DNA of 21,673 bases. Source: Lentisphaeria bacterium. Its GTDB lineage: Bacteria; Verrucomicrobiota; Lentisphaeria; Victivallales; UBA1829. This document shows positions 1 to 6,866 of this stretch, in pieces. The stretch is taken from assembly GCA_003526375.1 (NCBI GenBank), contig DPDG01000106.1, positions 1 through 21,673 of the forward strand, given 5' to 3'. The notes under the pieces were generated by a model, which saw only the letters and a list, made by a program, of their open reading frames with translations, was not told the origin of the DNA and did not search any database. A program made the translations under genes and the position numbers. Within the stretch, counting starts at the first letter, position 1, and the number at the start of each line of letters is the position of its first letter.

Positions 1-126
1 ACGGACGAGGAACGAAGTTCCGAGAGCCGACGGGCACAGTGCATCACCGCAGGGAATTCCGCCGGAGCTCTCGAACTTGATACTTCAAGTTCTCGCCACG
101 GAGCAACAGATACAGCGCACTCATGA
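1..126. other. Structured stretch at window edge, possible repeat or tail of an upstream gene
   Basis: Two short hairpins are visible: GGAAC/GTTCC at 9-21 with a 3-nt loop, and GAACTTGA/TCAAGTTC at 73-92 with a 4-nt loop. Plus-strand frame 1 is open from the edge to TGA at 124-126, and frame 2 to TGA at 134-136. Either could be the end of a truncated upstream gene, but neither gives a protein I recognise. The related arms (GAAC and GTTC in both hairpins) also suit an interspersed repeat or structured RNA. The sequence alone does not decide between these. Confidence 0.3.
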
Positions 127-146
127 GATTAAATGAATACATAAAA

Positions 147-164
147 AATTAGCAACAACTAATT
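147..164. promoter_or_regulatory. Candidate metal-regulator operator 1 upstream of feoAB
   Basis: Perfect inverted repeat AATTAG-N6-CTAATT. It matches the site at 250-267 at 17 of 18 positions, and its right end overlaps the -35 box of the candidate promoter at 163-190. Position ahead of feoA suggests a Fur- or DtxR-type iron repressor. The TTAG...CTAA arms resemble DtxR/IdeR-type half-sites, but the cognate protein is not in the window. Confidence 0.55.
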
Positions 165-190
165 GCATTTTTAAATTCATACGATATATT
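163..190 (+). promoter_or_regulatory. Candidate upstream promoter P1 of feoAB
   Basis: TTGCAT (163-168), 16-nt spacer, TATATT (185-190). Transcription would begin near 197 and pass through the hairpin at 209-237 before feoA. Operator 1 overlaps its -35 box by two bases, which is consistent with repression. Called by eye from sigma-70-like hexamers. Confidence 0.35.
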
Positions 191-208
191 TTCTATCCGA
201 AACATACG

Positions 209-237
209 GCACGCCTCTTTTACCAGGGCGTGCTTTT
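209..237 (+). terminator. Intrinsic terminator-like hairpin in the feo leader
   Basis: Perfect 7-bp stem GCACGCC/GGCGTGC (209-215 and 227-233) with an 11-nt loop, followed by TTTT. It could end an upstream transcript, or attenuate transcripts from the candidate promoter at 163-190. The U tract is short, so termination would probably be partial. Confidence 0.5.
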
Positions 238-246
238 CAAGAAACG

Positions 247-276
247 TTGAATTAGAAACAACTAATTAAATATGAT
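247..276 (+). promoter_or_regulatory. Candidate proximal promoter P2 of feoAB
   Basis: TTGAAT (247-252), 18-nt spacer, TATGAT (271-276). It would give a leader of about 17 nt before the feoA ATG at 299. The palindrome at 250-267 lies across the -35 box and spacer, where a bound repressor would block RNA polymerase. Confidence 0.45.
250..267. promoter_or_regulatory. Candidate metal-regulator operator 2, overlapping the proximal feo promoter
   Basis: Perfect inverted repeat AATTAG-N6-CTAATT, the second copy of the site at 147-164. The centres are 103 bp apart, close to ten helical turns. It sits between the promoter hexamers, just upstream of the feoA SD (GGAAAGG at 285-291). Role inferred from position and symmetry. 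Confidence 0.6.
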
Positions 277-298
277 TTAACGGCGGAAAGGATTGAAA

Positions 299-616
299 AT
301 GAGTAAAAAACAGAAATGTTCCTGCGGCTGTGCCTCCATGCCGAAGACGATAAAAGAATATCGTGTCGGCAGGAAGGAAATGACGCTGGCGGATCTGCCG
401 GTCGGAACCACGGCAACCATTCTCAAGGTTATGCCTGACTGGCGCGGCAGAAAGAAATTTGCCGATATCGGTCTGGTGGCTGGAACGGAACTCGTCATGG
501 AAGCTCATGCTCCATTCGGCGGGCTCCTGCGTGTCAGAGTCATGGAAACCAGTATGGCGCTGCATCGCGACGACGCAGCCAATGTTATGATGAAGCGCGA
601 GGAAATGGCAAAATGA
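299..616 (+). CDS. feoA: FeoA-type ferrous iron transport accessory protein
   Basis: Small cytoplasmic SH3-like protein (105 aa) that is known to support FeoB in Fe(II) uptake. Residues from about 28 on match the FeoA pattern: a 'MTLADLPVG' opening, 'RKKFADIGLVAGTEL', a Gly-Gly-Leu turn and 'MALHRDDAANVMM' at the end. ATG 299 is preferred over the in-frame TTG at 293 because GGAAAGG at 285-291 lies 7 nt upstream. The gene overlaps feoB by 4 nt (ATGA), a sign of translational coupling. Unusual: the N-terminal extension carries Cys7, Cys9 and Cys11 (CSCGC), which the SH3-like core does not need; metal or redox sensing is possible but inferred. No feoC follows. Confidence 0.93.
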   Translation: MSKKQKCSCGCASMPKTIKEYRVGRKEMTLADLPVGTTATILKVMPDWRGRKKFADIGLVAGTELVMEAHAPFGGLLRVRVMETSMALHRDDAANVMMKREEMAK

Positions 617-2916
617 AAAAAAACTTTACGGTCGCATTGGCGGGAAATCCGAATTGCGGTAAGACATGTATCTTCAACGCGCTGACGGGAGCCCGCCAGC
701 ATGTCGGGAACTATCCCGGCGTCACGGTGGAAAGCAAATCAGGACATTTCATCCTGAACGGGATGGAAATTACCCTGATCGACCTGCCGGGGGTCTATTC
801 GCTATCCTCCAGTTCGCCGGAGGAGGATGTCGCGTTTCAAGAGTTGACGAGACCCGGCATTGACCTGATTCTGAATGTGGTGGACTCCACCATTCCCCAG
901 CGCAGCCTGTATCTGACCACGCAGCTTGCGGAACTTCATATTCCGATGCTTCTTGCGTTCAATATGAGCGACGATGCGGCAAAGAAAGGCTTGAAGTTCG
1001 ATCTCCCGAAACTTGAAAAATATTTCGGTTCGCCGATTGTCCAGACGGTCGGCTGCAAAACCGGCGGCGTCGAACCTCTCCTCGAAAAACTTGCCGACAC
1101 CTTGAACAGGCTGGAAGGCCACGGCGTCCCCATGCTCTCCTATGGCGCGGATATTGACGACGCCGTCAAGGTCGTTGCGGCAGAGATTGATGCACTCAAT
1201 ATAAAGCGGTATCAGCACATCCCTTCGCGTTTCTTCGCCATCAAGCTTCTGGAACATGATGCAGGCGTCCAAAAACTTGATGCGTTCAAGCCTGTCCACA
1301 CCGTGGTCGAAGCGCAGATCAGGCATCTGCTGGAAAAACATGCCATCGAAACGGACACCTTTATGGCGGACCGCCGTTACGCGATGCTCGCCGGAGCCTG
1401 CCGCGACACGATCTCCATGACCCGTGAACGCCGCCGCGAAATATCGGACAAGATTGACGTGGTAATGACCAACAAATACATCGGGCTGCCGCTTTTCTTC
1501 CTGATCATTTATGTGACATTCTGGTTCACATTCACATGCGCCGATCCGTTCATGGGCTATATCGAAGACGGTTTCGCATGGCTGTCCGACTTCATCAAGG
1601 GCTGCTGGCAGGAAAGCAGCCTGCCCTACCTGCGTTCGCTCCTCACGGACGGCGTCATCGGCGGCGTCGGCGGCGTGCTGGTCTTTCTGCCGAATATCCT
1701 GTTCCTCTTTTTTGCCATCGCGCTTCTGGAAGATTCCGGCTACATGGCGCGTGCTGCATTCGTAATGGACGGCGTCATGCGCAGGTTCGGGCTTCAGGGA
1801 CGTTCTTTCGTTCCGCTGGTCCTCGGTTTCGGATGCACCGTCCCGGCGATCATGGCAACCCGCTGCATCGAATCGGAACGGGACCGCAGGACAACCATCA
1901 TGGTACTGCCTCTGATGAGCTGCGGAGCGCGCCTGCCGATCTATGCGCTGATCATTCCGGCATTTTTCGCCGCGAAATATCAGGCATTCATCATGTGGCT
2001 GATTTACCTTATCGGCGTCATGATCGCGCTGATCGGCGCACGCATCATGAAATCGACGCTATTCAGAGGCGAGGGCGAAGTCTACCTGATGGAACTTCCT
2101 CCCTACCGGATGCCCACGCTCAAAAGCCTGATGCTCCACATGTGGGACCGCGGCAGGATGTATGTGCAGAAAGCCGGGACGATCATTCTTGCGACCAGCA
2201 TCATTCTCTACATCTGCAATACATGGCCGGAAAAGACCGATTTCTCCAAAGATTACGACGCGGAAATCGAACAGATTCAGAAAAGCAAGGCATTGACCGA
2301 TGCACAGATCAGAATACTGGAAGATGCCGGATTGCTGGAAAAGGAGGCGATATCCGAAGCAAAGAAGTCGGGAGTGCTGTCCGATGAACAGATCGGAGCG
2401 CTCAGGGAAAAAGAACTTTCCGATGTTCAGAAAATCATTGTCTCGGCGGCGGAAGAACGCAACAATGCAGTTACAATGCTGGAAAATGAGAAGAAGGCGG
2501 AACAGATGGAATATACCATTTCCGGACGCGTCGGCCATGCGCTTGAACCGTTCTTCCGTCCCATCGGATTCGACTGGAAGCTGACGACGGCAAGCATCGG
2601 GGCTCTGACGGCAAAGGAGGTGTTCGTCTCCCAGCTTGGAATTCTTTATGCCGAGGGGGAAGCGGATGAGGAGTCCGTTCCTCTCAGAGAACAGTTGATC
2701 AGGAATTATACGCCCTTGCAGGGATTCTGCATCATGCTGTTCTGCCTGCTTTCGATTCCATGCCTTGCCACATTGGCAATCATGAGGCGGGAACTGAACT
2801 CATGGAAGCTGACCGTTGCCGAAGCCTGCGGATTGTTCATTCTGGCATATATCATGACATTGATCGTCTATCAGGCAGGAACTCTGCTCCGGATCGGGAC
2901 CGGATTGATCGGGTAG
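613..2916 (+). CDS. feoB: FeoB ferrous iron transporter
   Basis: Inner-membrane Fe(II) importer with an N-terminal GTPase domain (767 aa). G-protein motifs are intact: G1 GNPNCGKT (11-18), G2 around the YPGVTVE segment (34-40), G3 DLPG (57-60), G4 NMSD, and a G5-like VGCKTGG. The membrane part starts near residue 290 and contains the gate signatures 'LGFGCTVPAIMATR' and 'LMSCGARLPIYAL', then 'AKEVFVSQLGILY'. About 85 charged, helix-prone residues (roughly 546-632) are inserted between the 'AGTIILATSIILYI' membrane segment and 'PFFRPIGFDWK'; that loop is much shorter in E. coli FeoB as I know it. By the positive-inside rule the loop would be periplasmic. The start overlaps the feoA stop. Expression is probably iron-repressed through the leader palindromes. 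Confidence 0.97.
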   Translation: MKKNFTVALAGNPNCGKTCIFNALTGARQHVGNYPGVTVESKSGHFILNGMEITLIDLPGVYSLSSSSPEEDVAFQELTRPGIDLILNVVDSTIPQRSLYLTTQLAELHIPMLLAFNMSDDAAKKGLKFDLPKLEKYFGSPIVQTVGCKTGGVEPLLEKLADTLNRLEGHGVPMLSYGADIDDAVKVVAAEIDALNIKRYQHIPSRFFAIKLLEHDAGVQKLDAFKPVHTVVEAQIRHLLEKHAIETDTFMADRRYAMLAGACRDTISMTRERRREISDKIDVVMTNKYIGLPLFFLIIYVTFWFTFTCADPFMGYIEDGFAWLSDFIKGCWQESSLPYLRSLLTDGVIGGVGGVLVFLPNILFLFFAIALLEDSGYMARAAFVMDGVMRRFGLQGRSFVPLVLGFGCTVPAIMATRCIESERDRRTTIMVLPLMSCGARLPIYALIIPAFFAAKYQAFIMWLIYLIGVMIALIGARIMKSTLFRGEGEVYLMELPPYRMPTLKSLMLHMWDRGRMYVQKAGTIILATSIILYICNTWPEKTDFSKDYDAEIEQIQKSKALTDAQIRILEDAGLLEKEAISEAKKSGVLSDEQIGALREKELSDVQKIIVSAAEERNNAVTMLENEKKAEQMEYTISGRVGHALEPFFRPIGFDWKLTTASIGALTAKEVFVSQLGILYAEGEADEESVPLREQLIRNYTPLQGFCIMLFCLLSIPCLATLAIMRRELNSWKLTVAEACGLFILAYIMTLIVYQAGTLLRIGTGLIG

Positions 2917-2960
2917 AAAAAGACAAGGCGGGGAAAACAGACTCTCCCCTGCCTCTCCGC

Positions 2961-2994
2961 AAAAAATCCCGGTTCAGGAAATCTGAACCGGGAT
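2961..2994 (-). terminator. Intrinsic terminator of the gcvT-gcvH cluster
   Basis: Perfect 12-bp stem (2966-2977 and 2983-2994) with a 5-nt loop. On the minus strand it is followed by a run of T (A run at 2961-2966 on the plus strand), so it terminates the leftward gene ending at 3019. It also lies 50 bp past feoB, but gives no U tract in that direction. A second, weaker hairpin at 2926-2954 (8 bp including one G-U pair) lies closer to feoB and may protect its 3' end. Confidence 0.88.
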
Positions 2995-3018
2995 CGAATC
3001 AAGACAAAATACAAAAAC

Positions 3019-3501
3019 TCAGCCGAGCGCTTTCTGAAGCTCAATCTGAAATTCCTTGATATCCTGTTCCGTCGGCTTGCCCGTCGGCTTGTCAAGCCCG
3101 AGACGCCCGTACTGGTCAAGCATCCATTCCGCTGTTACGCCGGAACCGAACTTAACCGAACCGCTGGCGACAGCGCCGGGACGTGCAATCGGACTTACTT
3201 CCACCGTGGTTTTGCCGGTAATCGCCTGATCGGCGTCAGCCGCACCCTCCGCGGAATCACCGTCAGAGCCGGAGGCGTCATCCTCCACCTCCGCTGCCGC
3301 CGGTTCCTCTTTTTTCTGCTCCGCCTCAGTTTTCGCCTCGGTCGCTTTCCAGACGTCACTTTCAATCTCGGAAGCAAGAAGACGCAGCTCCATGAATGTG
3401 ATATTCACATTCTGCTCCTTGAGCATATCCTGTATCTTGGAAAGGCTGTATCCCTGCGGGACCTTTTCGGCAATGAATTTCTTTATTGCATTGGTATCCA
3501 T
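3019..3501 (-). CDS. Conserved-looking hypothetical protein, 160 aa, downstream of gcvH
   Basis: I do not recognise a characterised family. Three parts are visible. Residues 1-55 are a helical domain ('GYSLSKIQDMLKEQNVNITF' and on), which looks like a small helix-turn-helix or winged-helix unit. Residues about 55-110 are an acidic, Ala/Glu/Asp-rich linker that is probably disordered. The C-terminal 45 residues ('FGSGVTAEWMLDQYGRLGL', then a helix) look like a compact folded unit with invariant-looking Trp, Gly and Asp. I have an impression of similar proteins in PVC bacteria, which I cannot check here. ATG 3501 is chosen because AAGGAG at 3511-3516 lies 9 nt upstream; the longer ORF to 3558 lacks this. 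No signal peptide or membrane segment, so likely cytoplasmic. It is last in the gcv cluster, 72 bp after gcvH, and ends at a strong terminator. Confidence 0.8.
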   Translation of the reverse strand: MDTNAIKKFIAEKVPQGYSLSKIQDMLKEQNVNITFMELRLLASEIESDVWKATEAKTEAEQKKEEPAAAEVEDDASGSDGDSAEGAADADQAITGKTTVEVSPIARPGAVASGSVKFGSGVTAEWMLDQYGRLGLDKPTGKPTEQDIKEFQIELQKALG

Positions 3502-3530
3502 TTTCAAACACTCCTTATGTAAACGGACAA

Positions 3531-3550
3531 GGACGGCGCGAAAACCGTCC
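3531..3550 (-). other. Hairpin between gcvH and the downstream gene
   Basis: Perfect 6-bp stem GGACGG/CCGTCC with an 8-nt loop, in the 72-bp gap. On the minus strand it is followed by TTGTCCGTTT rather than a T run, so it is a weak terminator at best. It could instead be an mRNA-stabilising or processing structure that sets the relative levels of the two genes. Confidence 0.4.
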
Positions 3551-3573
3551 ATAAGCACAACCGGGAAAGAAAT

Positions 3574-3948
3574 TTATCCCAATGTCTTGAGATATTTTGC
3601 ATACATATCTTCGGTCATCAGATCCTCAAGCTCATCAAGATCAATATTATCCAGCTTGCAGATCCATCCTTTGGTATCGGGATAGTTGGAAACGATTCCC
3701 GGATCGTCATCCAGATTCTTGTTGATCGCAATGATGGTTCCGCTGATCGGGGAATACACATCGGAAGCCGCTTTCACGGATTCGACAACACCGAGGGAGT
3801 CGCCGACAATCACATCGGCGCCTTCTTTGGGAAGCTCCACATATGTAATGTCGCCAAGTTCTTTGGTTGCATAGGCGGAAACGCCTACGGTGGCTTCATC
3901 GCCGTCGATATCAACCCATTCATGTGTCTTTGAGAAATACTTGGTCAT
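3574..3948 (-). CDS. gcvH: Glycine cleavage system H protein
   Basis: Lipoyl carrier protein that shuttles the aminomethyl group between the P, T and L proteins of the glycine cleavage system in the cytoplasm. At 124 aa it is of normal length. The opening 'KYFSKTHEWV', 'GVSAYATKELGDITYVELP' and the lipoylation loop 'GVVESVKAASDVYSP' are diagnostic; the lipoyl lysine is Lys59. ATG 3948 has GGAG at 3955-3958, spaced 6 nt. It lies 82 bp downstream of gcvT on the same strand. The gap contains a 9-nt direct repeat (CATGTATTT at 3972 and 4001) and a perfect TTGACA on the minus strand (4017-4022), but no convincing -10, so co-transcription with gcvT is the simplest reading. No gcvP is present in the window. 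Confidence 0.97.
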   Translation of the reverse strand: MTKYFSKTHEWVDIDGDEATVGVSAYATKELGDITYVELPKEGADVIVGDSLGVVESVKAASDVYSPISGTIIAINKNLDDDPGIVSNYPDTKGWICKLDNIDLDELEDLMTEDMYAKYLKTLG

Positions 3949-4030
3949 CTTTGACTCCTAAGTTGTTATTTCATGTATTTACTTTTCAGCGGTAAAAAAG
4001 CATGTATTTCGCACTCTGTCAAGAAGCAAA

Positions 4031-5149
4031 TCAAGTTTTTTTGATTTTTTTTCTTGCCGTCCCGTTTTTATAGAAAGGAAGAGCCTCAATTCTTGCGGGA
4101 ATGCGGACCCTGCCCGTGTCCACTTCCAGAACAGACTCCGGATTGCCTGCGAGTGCCGAAGGGAGGTAAGCCATTGCAACGGCACGCTCCAGAGACGGTG
4201 CAAACGCCCCCGAAGTAACTTTCCCCGCCACGATTCCGCCGCAGAGGACGGCACAGCCTTCCCGCGCGGCACGTCTGCCTTCAAGCACAAGCCCCGTCAG
4301 CACTCTGGACGGCTTTCCGCTGCGCAAGGCGTCCGAACCGGTGAAATTCCGGGAATTATCCTCCAGTTTCAGCATCGCGCCGAATCCGGCTTCCATCGGC
4401 GTCGTGTCTTCATTCATCTCATGCCCGTAAAGCGGATACCCCATTTCAAGCCGCAGAGTGTCGCGCGCTCCGAGCCCGGCGGGTTTCACCTCGTCGAAAG
4501 CGAGGAGCCTGCGCCACATTTCCACTGCTTTCCCCGCATGAAAATAAAGCTCGTATCCGAGTTCGCCGGTATAGCCCGTACGGCTCAAAAGGACGTCAAT
4601 GCCGTCGATTTTCACGCCGGTGAAGTGATAATAAGCGGGAAGCGTCTCCTCCGATACTCCGAGACGGACGAGAATATCGGCGGCAAGCGGTCCCTGCAAA
4701 TCGAGTTTTGCCGTCATATCGGATTCGTCGGCAAGGGTGCATCCCTGCGGCAGGCGCTTCGCCAGTTCCGCAAAATCAACCGGACGCCGCGCGGCGTTCA
4801 CCACAAGAAAGAATTCATCATCGGAAATACGGTAGACAATCAGGTCGTCAATCACGCCGCCTTTGTCGTTCAGCAGAAAATTGTAACGGCAGGAACCGGT
4901 CTTCTGATCCGCGACACTGCGTGCCAGAGCCGCATCCAGGGCAACGTCACACCCCTGCCCCTTCACCCGGAATTCCCCCATATGGCAGATGTCGAACAGA
5001 GACACCGCCCCGCGGGTGTGTTTATGCTCCGCAAGAATTCCATCGGCATACTGCACCGGCATATTCCAGCCGGCGAACGGCACCATTTTCGCCCCCAGAG
5101 CGACATGTTCCGCCGCAAGCGGCGTTTCCAGCAACACTTCTTCCGACAT
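4031..5149 (-). CDS. gcvT: Glycine cleavage system aminomethyltransferase (T protein)
   Basis: Transfers the methylene group from aminomethyl-lipoyl GcvH to tetrahydrofolate, releasing ammonia (372 aa, usual length). Family signatures in order: 'VPFAGWNMPVQY' (23-34), 'FDICHMGEF' (52-60), 'NDKGGVIDDLIVYR' with the Asp pair 101-102 expected at the folate site, 'LDLQGP', 'SRTGYTGELGYELYF', 'GARDTLRLEMGYPLYGHEM' and 'VTSGAFAPSLERAVAMAYL'. The C-terminus ends in a Lys/Arg-rich tail. ATG 5149 is preferred to the in-frame GTG at 5155, because that GTG lies inside the likely SD (GAGGTGAG). Only 20 bp separate it from the upstream acetyltransferase gene, so the two are probably one transcript. No glycine-riboswitch space exists directly upstream. 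Confidence 0.97.
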   Translation of the reverse strand: MSEEVLLETPLAAEHVALGAKMVPFAGWNMPVQYADGILAEHKHTRGAVSLFDICHMGEFRVKGQGCDVALDAALARSVADQKTGSCRYNFLLNDKGGVIDDLIVYRISDDEFFLVVNAARRPVDFAELAKRLPQGCTLADESDMTAKLDLQGPLAADILVRLGVSEETLPAYYHFTGVKIDGIDVLLSRTGYTGELGYELYFHAGKAVEMWRRLLAFDEVKPAGLGARDTLRLEMGYPLYGHEMNEDTTPMEAGFGAMLKLEDNSRNFTGSDALRSGKPSRVLTGLVLEGRRAAREGCAVLCGGIVAGKVTSGAFAPSLERAVAMAYLPSALAGNPESVLEVDTGRVRIPARIEALPFYKNGTARKKIKKT

Positions 5150-5169
5150 ACTCACCTCACGATTCTCAA

Positions 5170-5916
5170 TTATTCATGTGTAAAAAGCAGAGGGTCCACT
5201 TTCAGGCATTCCATGACGATATCCCTTGCCATGACGCTTTCCAGAAGAAAACATGCGGCGTCTCCGAATTTGACATGGTTCAGAATGCCGTAACTTTCAA
5301 ACAGTCCCTGCATCTTGCCGTAATAATGCGAATGGGAACCGACATGGCGGCGCGACGGCACCACATGCTCAATTCCGTCGGCATCAATCGAAAGCAGACG
5401 CTCCCGCGACTCCGTCAGCATCCCGGGAACGCCGAACCACTCCTCCACGCCGTGCAGAAACGTGTTGCAGCAAATCGTCTTCGTCCCGATGAAAAGAATC
5501 CTTGCGCTGCGGTCCGCGAGCCGTCCCCACGGAGAGCCTTTCGCACAGGGGGTGCTGAACATCTCATGTCCCGCGATGAACTCTGCGGCGTCATGTCCCC
5601 ACGCCGCCACGGAATGCGTCGGATGAAGCGAGCGCAGAACACCGGGACGCCGCCAAAACAGATCGGACAGCAATCCGACCTGCGACGGTGTCTCATTCAC
5701 ATAAAACACCGGATTCGACGGATTCAACCCATATGTCAGGGTCGGAAAGACAAGAAGTCCTTTCTCCCTGAAATAATCCATCAGTGCATCGAGAACCGTG
5801 TCCGCTCCGCCGTCAACCGCCCCGATGCTTTTCATTGAGGAGTGTACCAGCAGAGTATCCGACGGCTGAATGCCCGCGCGGATCAGATCGTCCGTCAAAG
5901 ATTCCTTCGTGTGCAT
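5170..5916 (-). CDS. AAC(3)-family N-acetyltransferase
   Basis: Member of the aminoglycoside 3-N-acetyltransferase fold (Antibiotic_NAT, YokD-like), 248 aa. Seen: 'DTLLVHSSMKSIG' (20-32), 'LHPTHSVAAWG' (97-107, holding the HPxxS motif of the family), 'PCAKGSPWGRLADRSARILFIGT' in order, and 'NTFLHGVEEW'. The family acetylates amines with acetyl-CoA, but many chromosomal members do not confer drug resistance. Its place 20 bp before gcvT and 14 bp after a small esterase gene suggests a metabolic substrate; that is inference. ATG 5916 has only a weak GGGGCG upstream, which suggests translation coupled to the preceding gene. No signal peptide, so cytoplasmic. Confidence 0.88.
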   Translation of the reverse strand: MHTKESLTDDLIRAGIQPSDTLLVHSSMKSIGAVDGGADTVLDALMDYFREKGLLVFPTLTYGLNPSNPVFYVNETPSQVGLLSDLFWRRPGVLRSLHPTHSVAAWGHDAAEFIAGHEMFSTPCAKGSPWGRLADRSARILFIGTKTICCNTFLHGVEEWFGVPGMLTESRERLLSIDADGIEHVVPSRRHVGSHSHYYGKMQGLFESYGILNHVKFGDAACFLLESVMARDIVMECLKVDPLLFTHE

Positions 5917-5930
5917 GGGACGCCCCGCGT

Positions 5931-6731
5931 TCAGAGTTTATCCATCCAGCGGACCGCCTCCTCCGCCCACGGATGCCCGTCGAAAAGCCCTGTCCCGTGA
6001 GCTCCTTTCTCATAGATGTGAAGCTCGAAAGGAATCCCGTTTCTGCGCAGGGCGGCGGCATACATCAGACTGTTTTCCACCGGAACCGCATTATCCTCAT
6101 ACGTATGCCAGATAAATGCCGGAGGCGTATTCTTCGTAACATTCTGTTCACAGCTCAGCAAACGAGCCAGTTCCGGCGCGGGTGTTTTGGTCCCCATCAG
6201 CATTTCGCCGGAATAAGAGTTCGCAAACGGCGGCTCGAAGGTGATGACGGGATAACAGAGAAGCATCCAGTCGGGGCGGGAAGAAACATTTCTGTCCTCG
6301 CCGTCTTCAAAGAGCCCCTGTTCGTAGAGATTCCCCAGCGATGCGGCAAGATGTCCGCCCGCGGAAGATCCCATCACCCCGATTCTGTCCGGCCTGATGC
6401 CCAGTTCCGGCGCAAGCGTGCGGACAAAACGGACCGAGCGCGCCGCATCGGAAAGCTCCGCCGGATGATGATATCCGTTTGAGCCGAGGCGGTATTTCAC
6501 GACGAAGCAGCAGTATCCTTTGGACGCCAGATATTCCGCATATCCCCTGCCCTCATGGTCGGCAAGGTGGGAATACGCCCCGCCGGGGAAGATGATGACA
6601 GCTTTATGGTTGAACTTCCATGCACTCGGCATATACGGCGTAATCGTCGGCAGATGCTCCGTATCGTTCTCAATGGCAAGCGGCGCACACCCGTTCCACA
6701 GCGGTATTTCTTTTCTGTTTTCCAGATTCAT
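5931..6731 (-). CDS. Alpha/beta hydrolase of the acetyl esterase/lipase type
   Basis: Serine hydrolase of 266 aa, similar to Aes/BD-FAE-type esterases. Seen: oxyanion-hole loop 'IIFPGGAYSHLADHEG' (46-61), nucleophile elbow GSSAG with Ser123, an acid-residue candidate in 'YEDNAVPVENS', and the late catalytic His in 'GAHGTG'. The closing part 'WAEEAVRWMDKL' is typical of carbohydrate acetyl- or feruloyl-esterase relatives. No signal peptide, so it is likely cytoplasmic and may deacylate imported sugars or other small esters; the substrate cannot be read from the sequence. ATG 6731 has AAGGAG at 6738-6743 with 6-nt spacing; the longer ORF start at 6755 lacks this. It is the first gene of the segment that continues into the acetyltransferase and gcvT. 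Confidence 0.9.
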   Translation of the reverse strand: MNLENRKEIPLWNGCAPLAIENDTEHLPTITPYMPSAWKFNHKAVIIFPGGAYSHLADHEGRGYAEYLASKGYCCFVVKYRLGSNGYHHPAELSDAARSVRFVRTLAPELGIRPDRIGVMGSSAGGHLAASLGNLYEQGLFEDGEDRNVSSRPDWMLLCYPVITFEPPFANSYSGEMLMGTKTPAPELARLLSCEQNVTKNTPPAFIWHTYEDNAVPVENSLMYAAALRRNGIPFELHIYEKGAHGTGLFDGHPWAEEAVRWMDKL

Positions 6732-6755
6732 AAAAAACTCCTTTTCTGATCCCAC

Positions 6756-6783
6756 AATTTACCATAAGTGCCGTTCAGTGCAA
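6756..6783 (-). promoter_or_regulatory. Candidate promoter of the hydrolase-acetyltransferase-gcvTH segment
   Basis: On the minus strand TTGCAC (plus 6778-6783), 16-nt spacer, TAAATT (plus 6756-6761). It sits between the aldolase terminator and the hydrolase SD, exactly where a new transcript is needed. The -10 match is modest. Confidence 0.3.
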
Positions 6784-6805
6784 ATCAGAATCCGGTATTT
6801 TTCAG

Positions 6806-6830
6806 AAAAAGCCCGCTTTTCAGGCGGAGC
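6806..6830 (-). terminator. Terminator of the regulator-aldolase unit
   Basis: On the minus strand, a 6-bp GC-rich stem with one bulged U, a 7-nt loop and then TTTTT. It lies about 36 bp past the aldolase stop and separates that unit from the hydrolase gene. Confidence 0.6.
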
Positions 6831-6866
6831 CCCGCAGTCAGGGAGTAGCGGAACAGGACAAGTGAA

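Noticed and set aside
3949..4030. Possible glycine riboswitch or separate promoter for gcvH
   Set aside because: No riboswitch-like core is visible and 82 bp is too short for the usual tandem aptamers; the TTGACA at 4017-4022 (minus) lacks a -10 at 16-18 nt.
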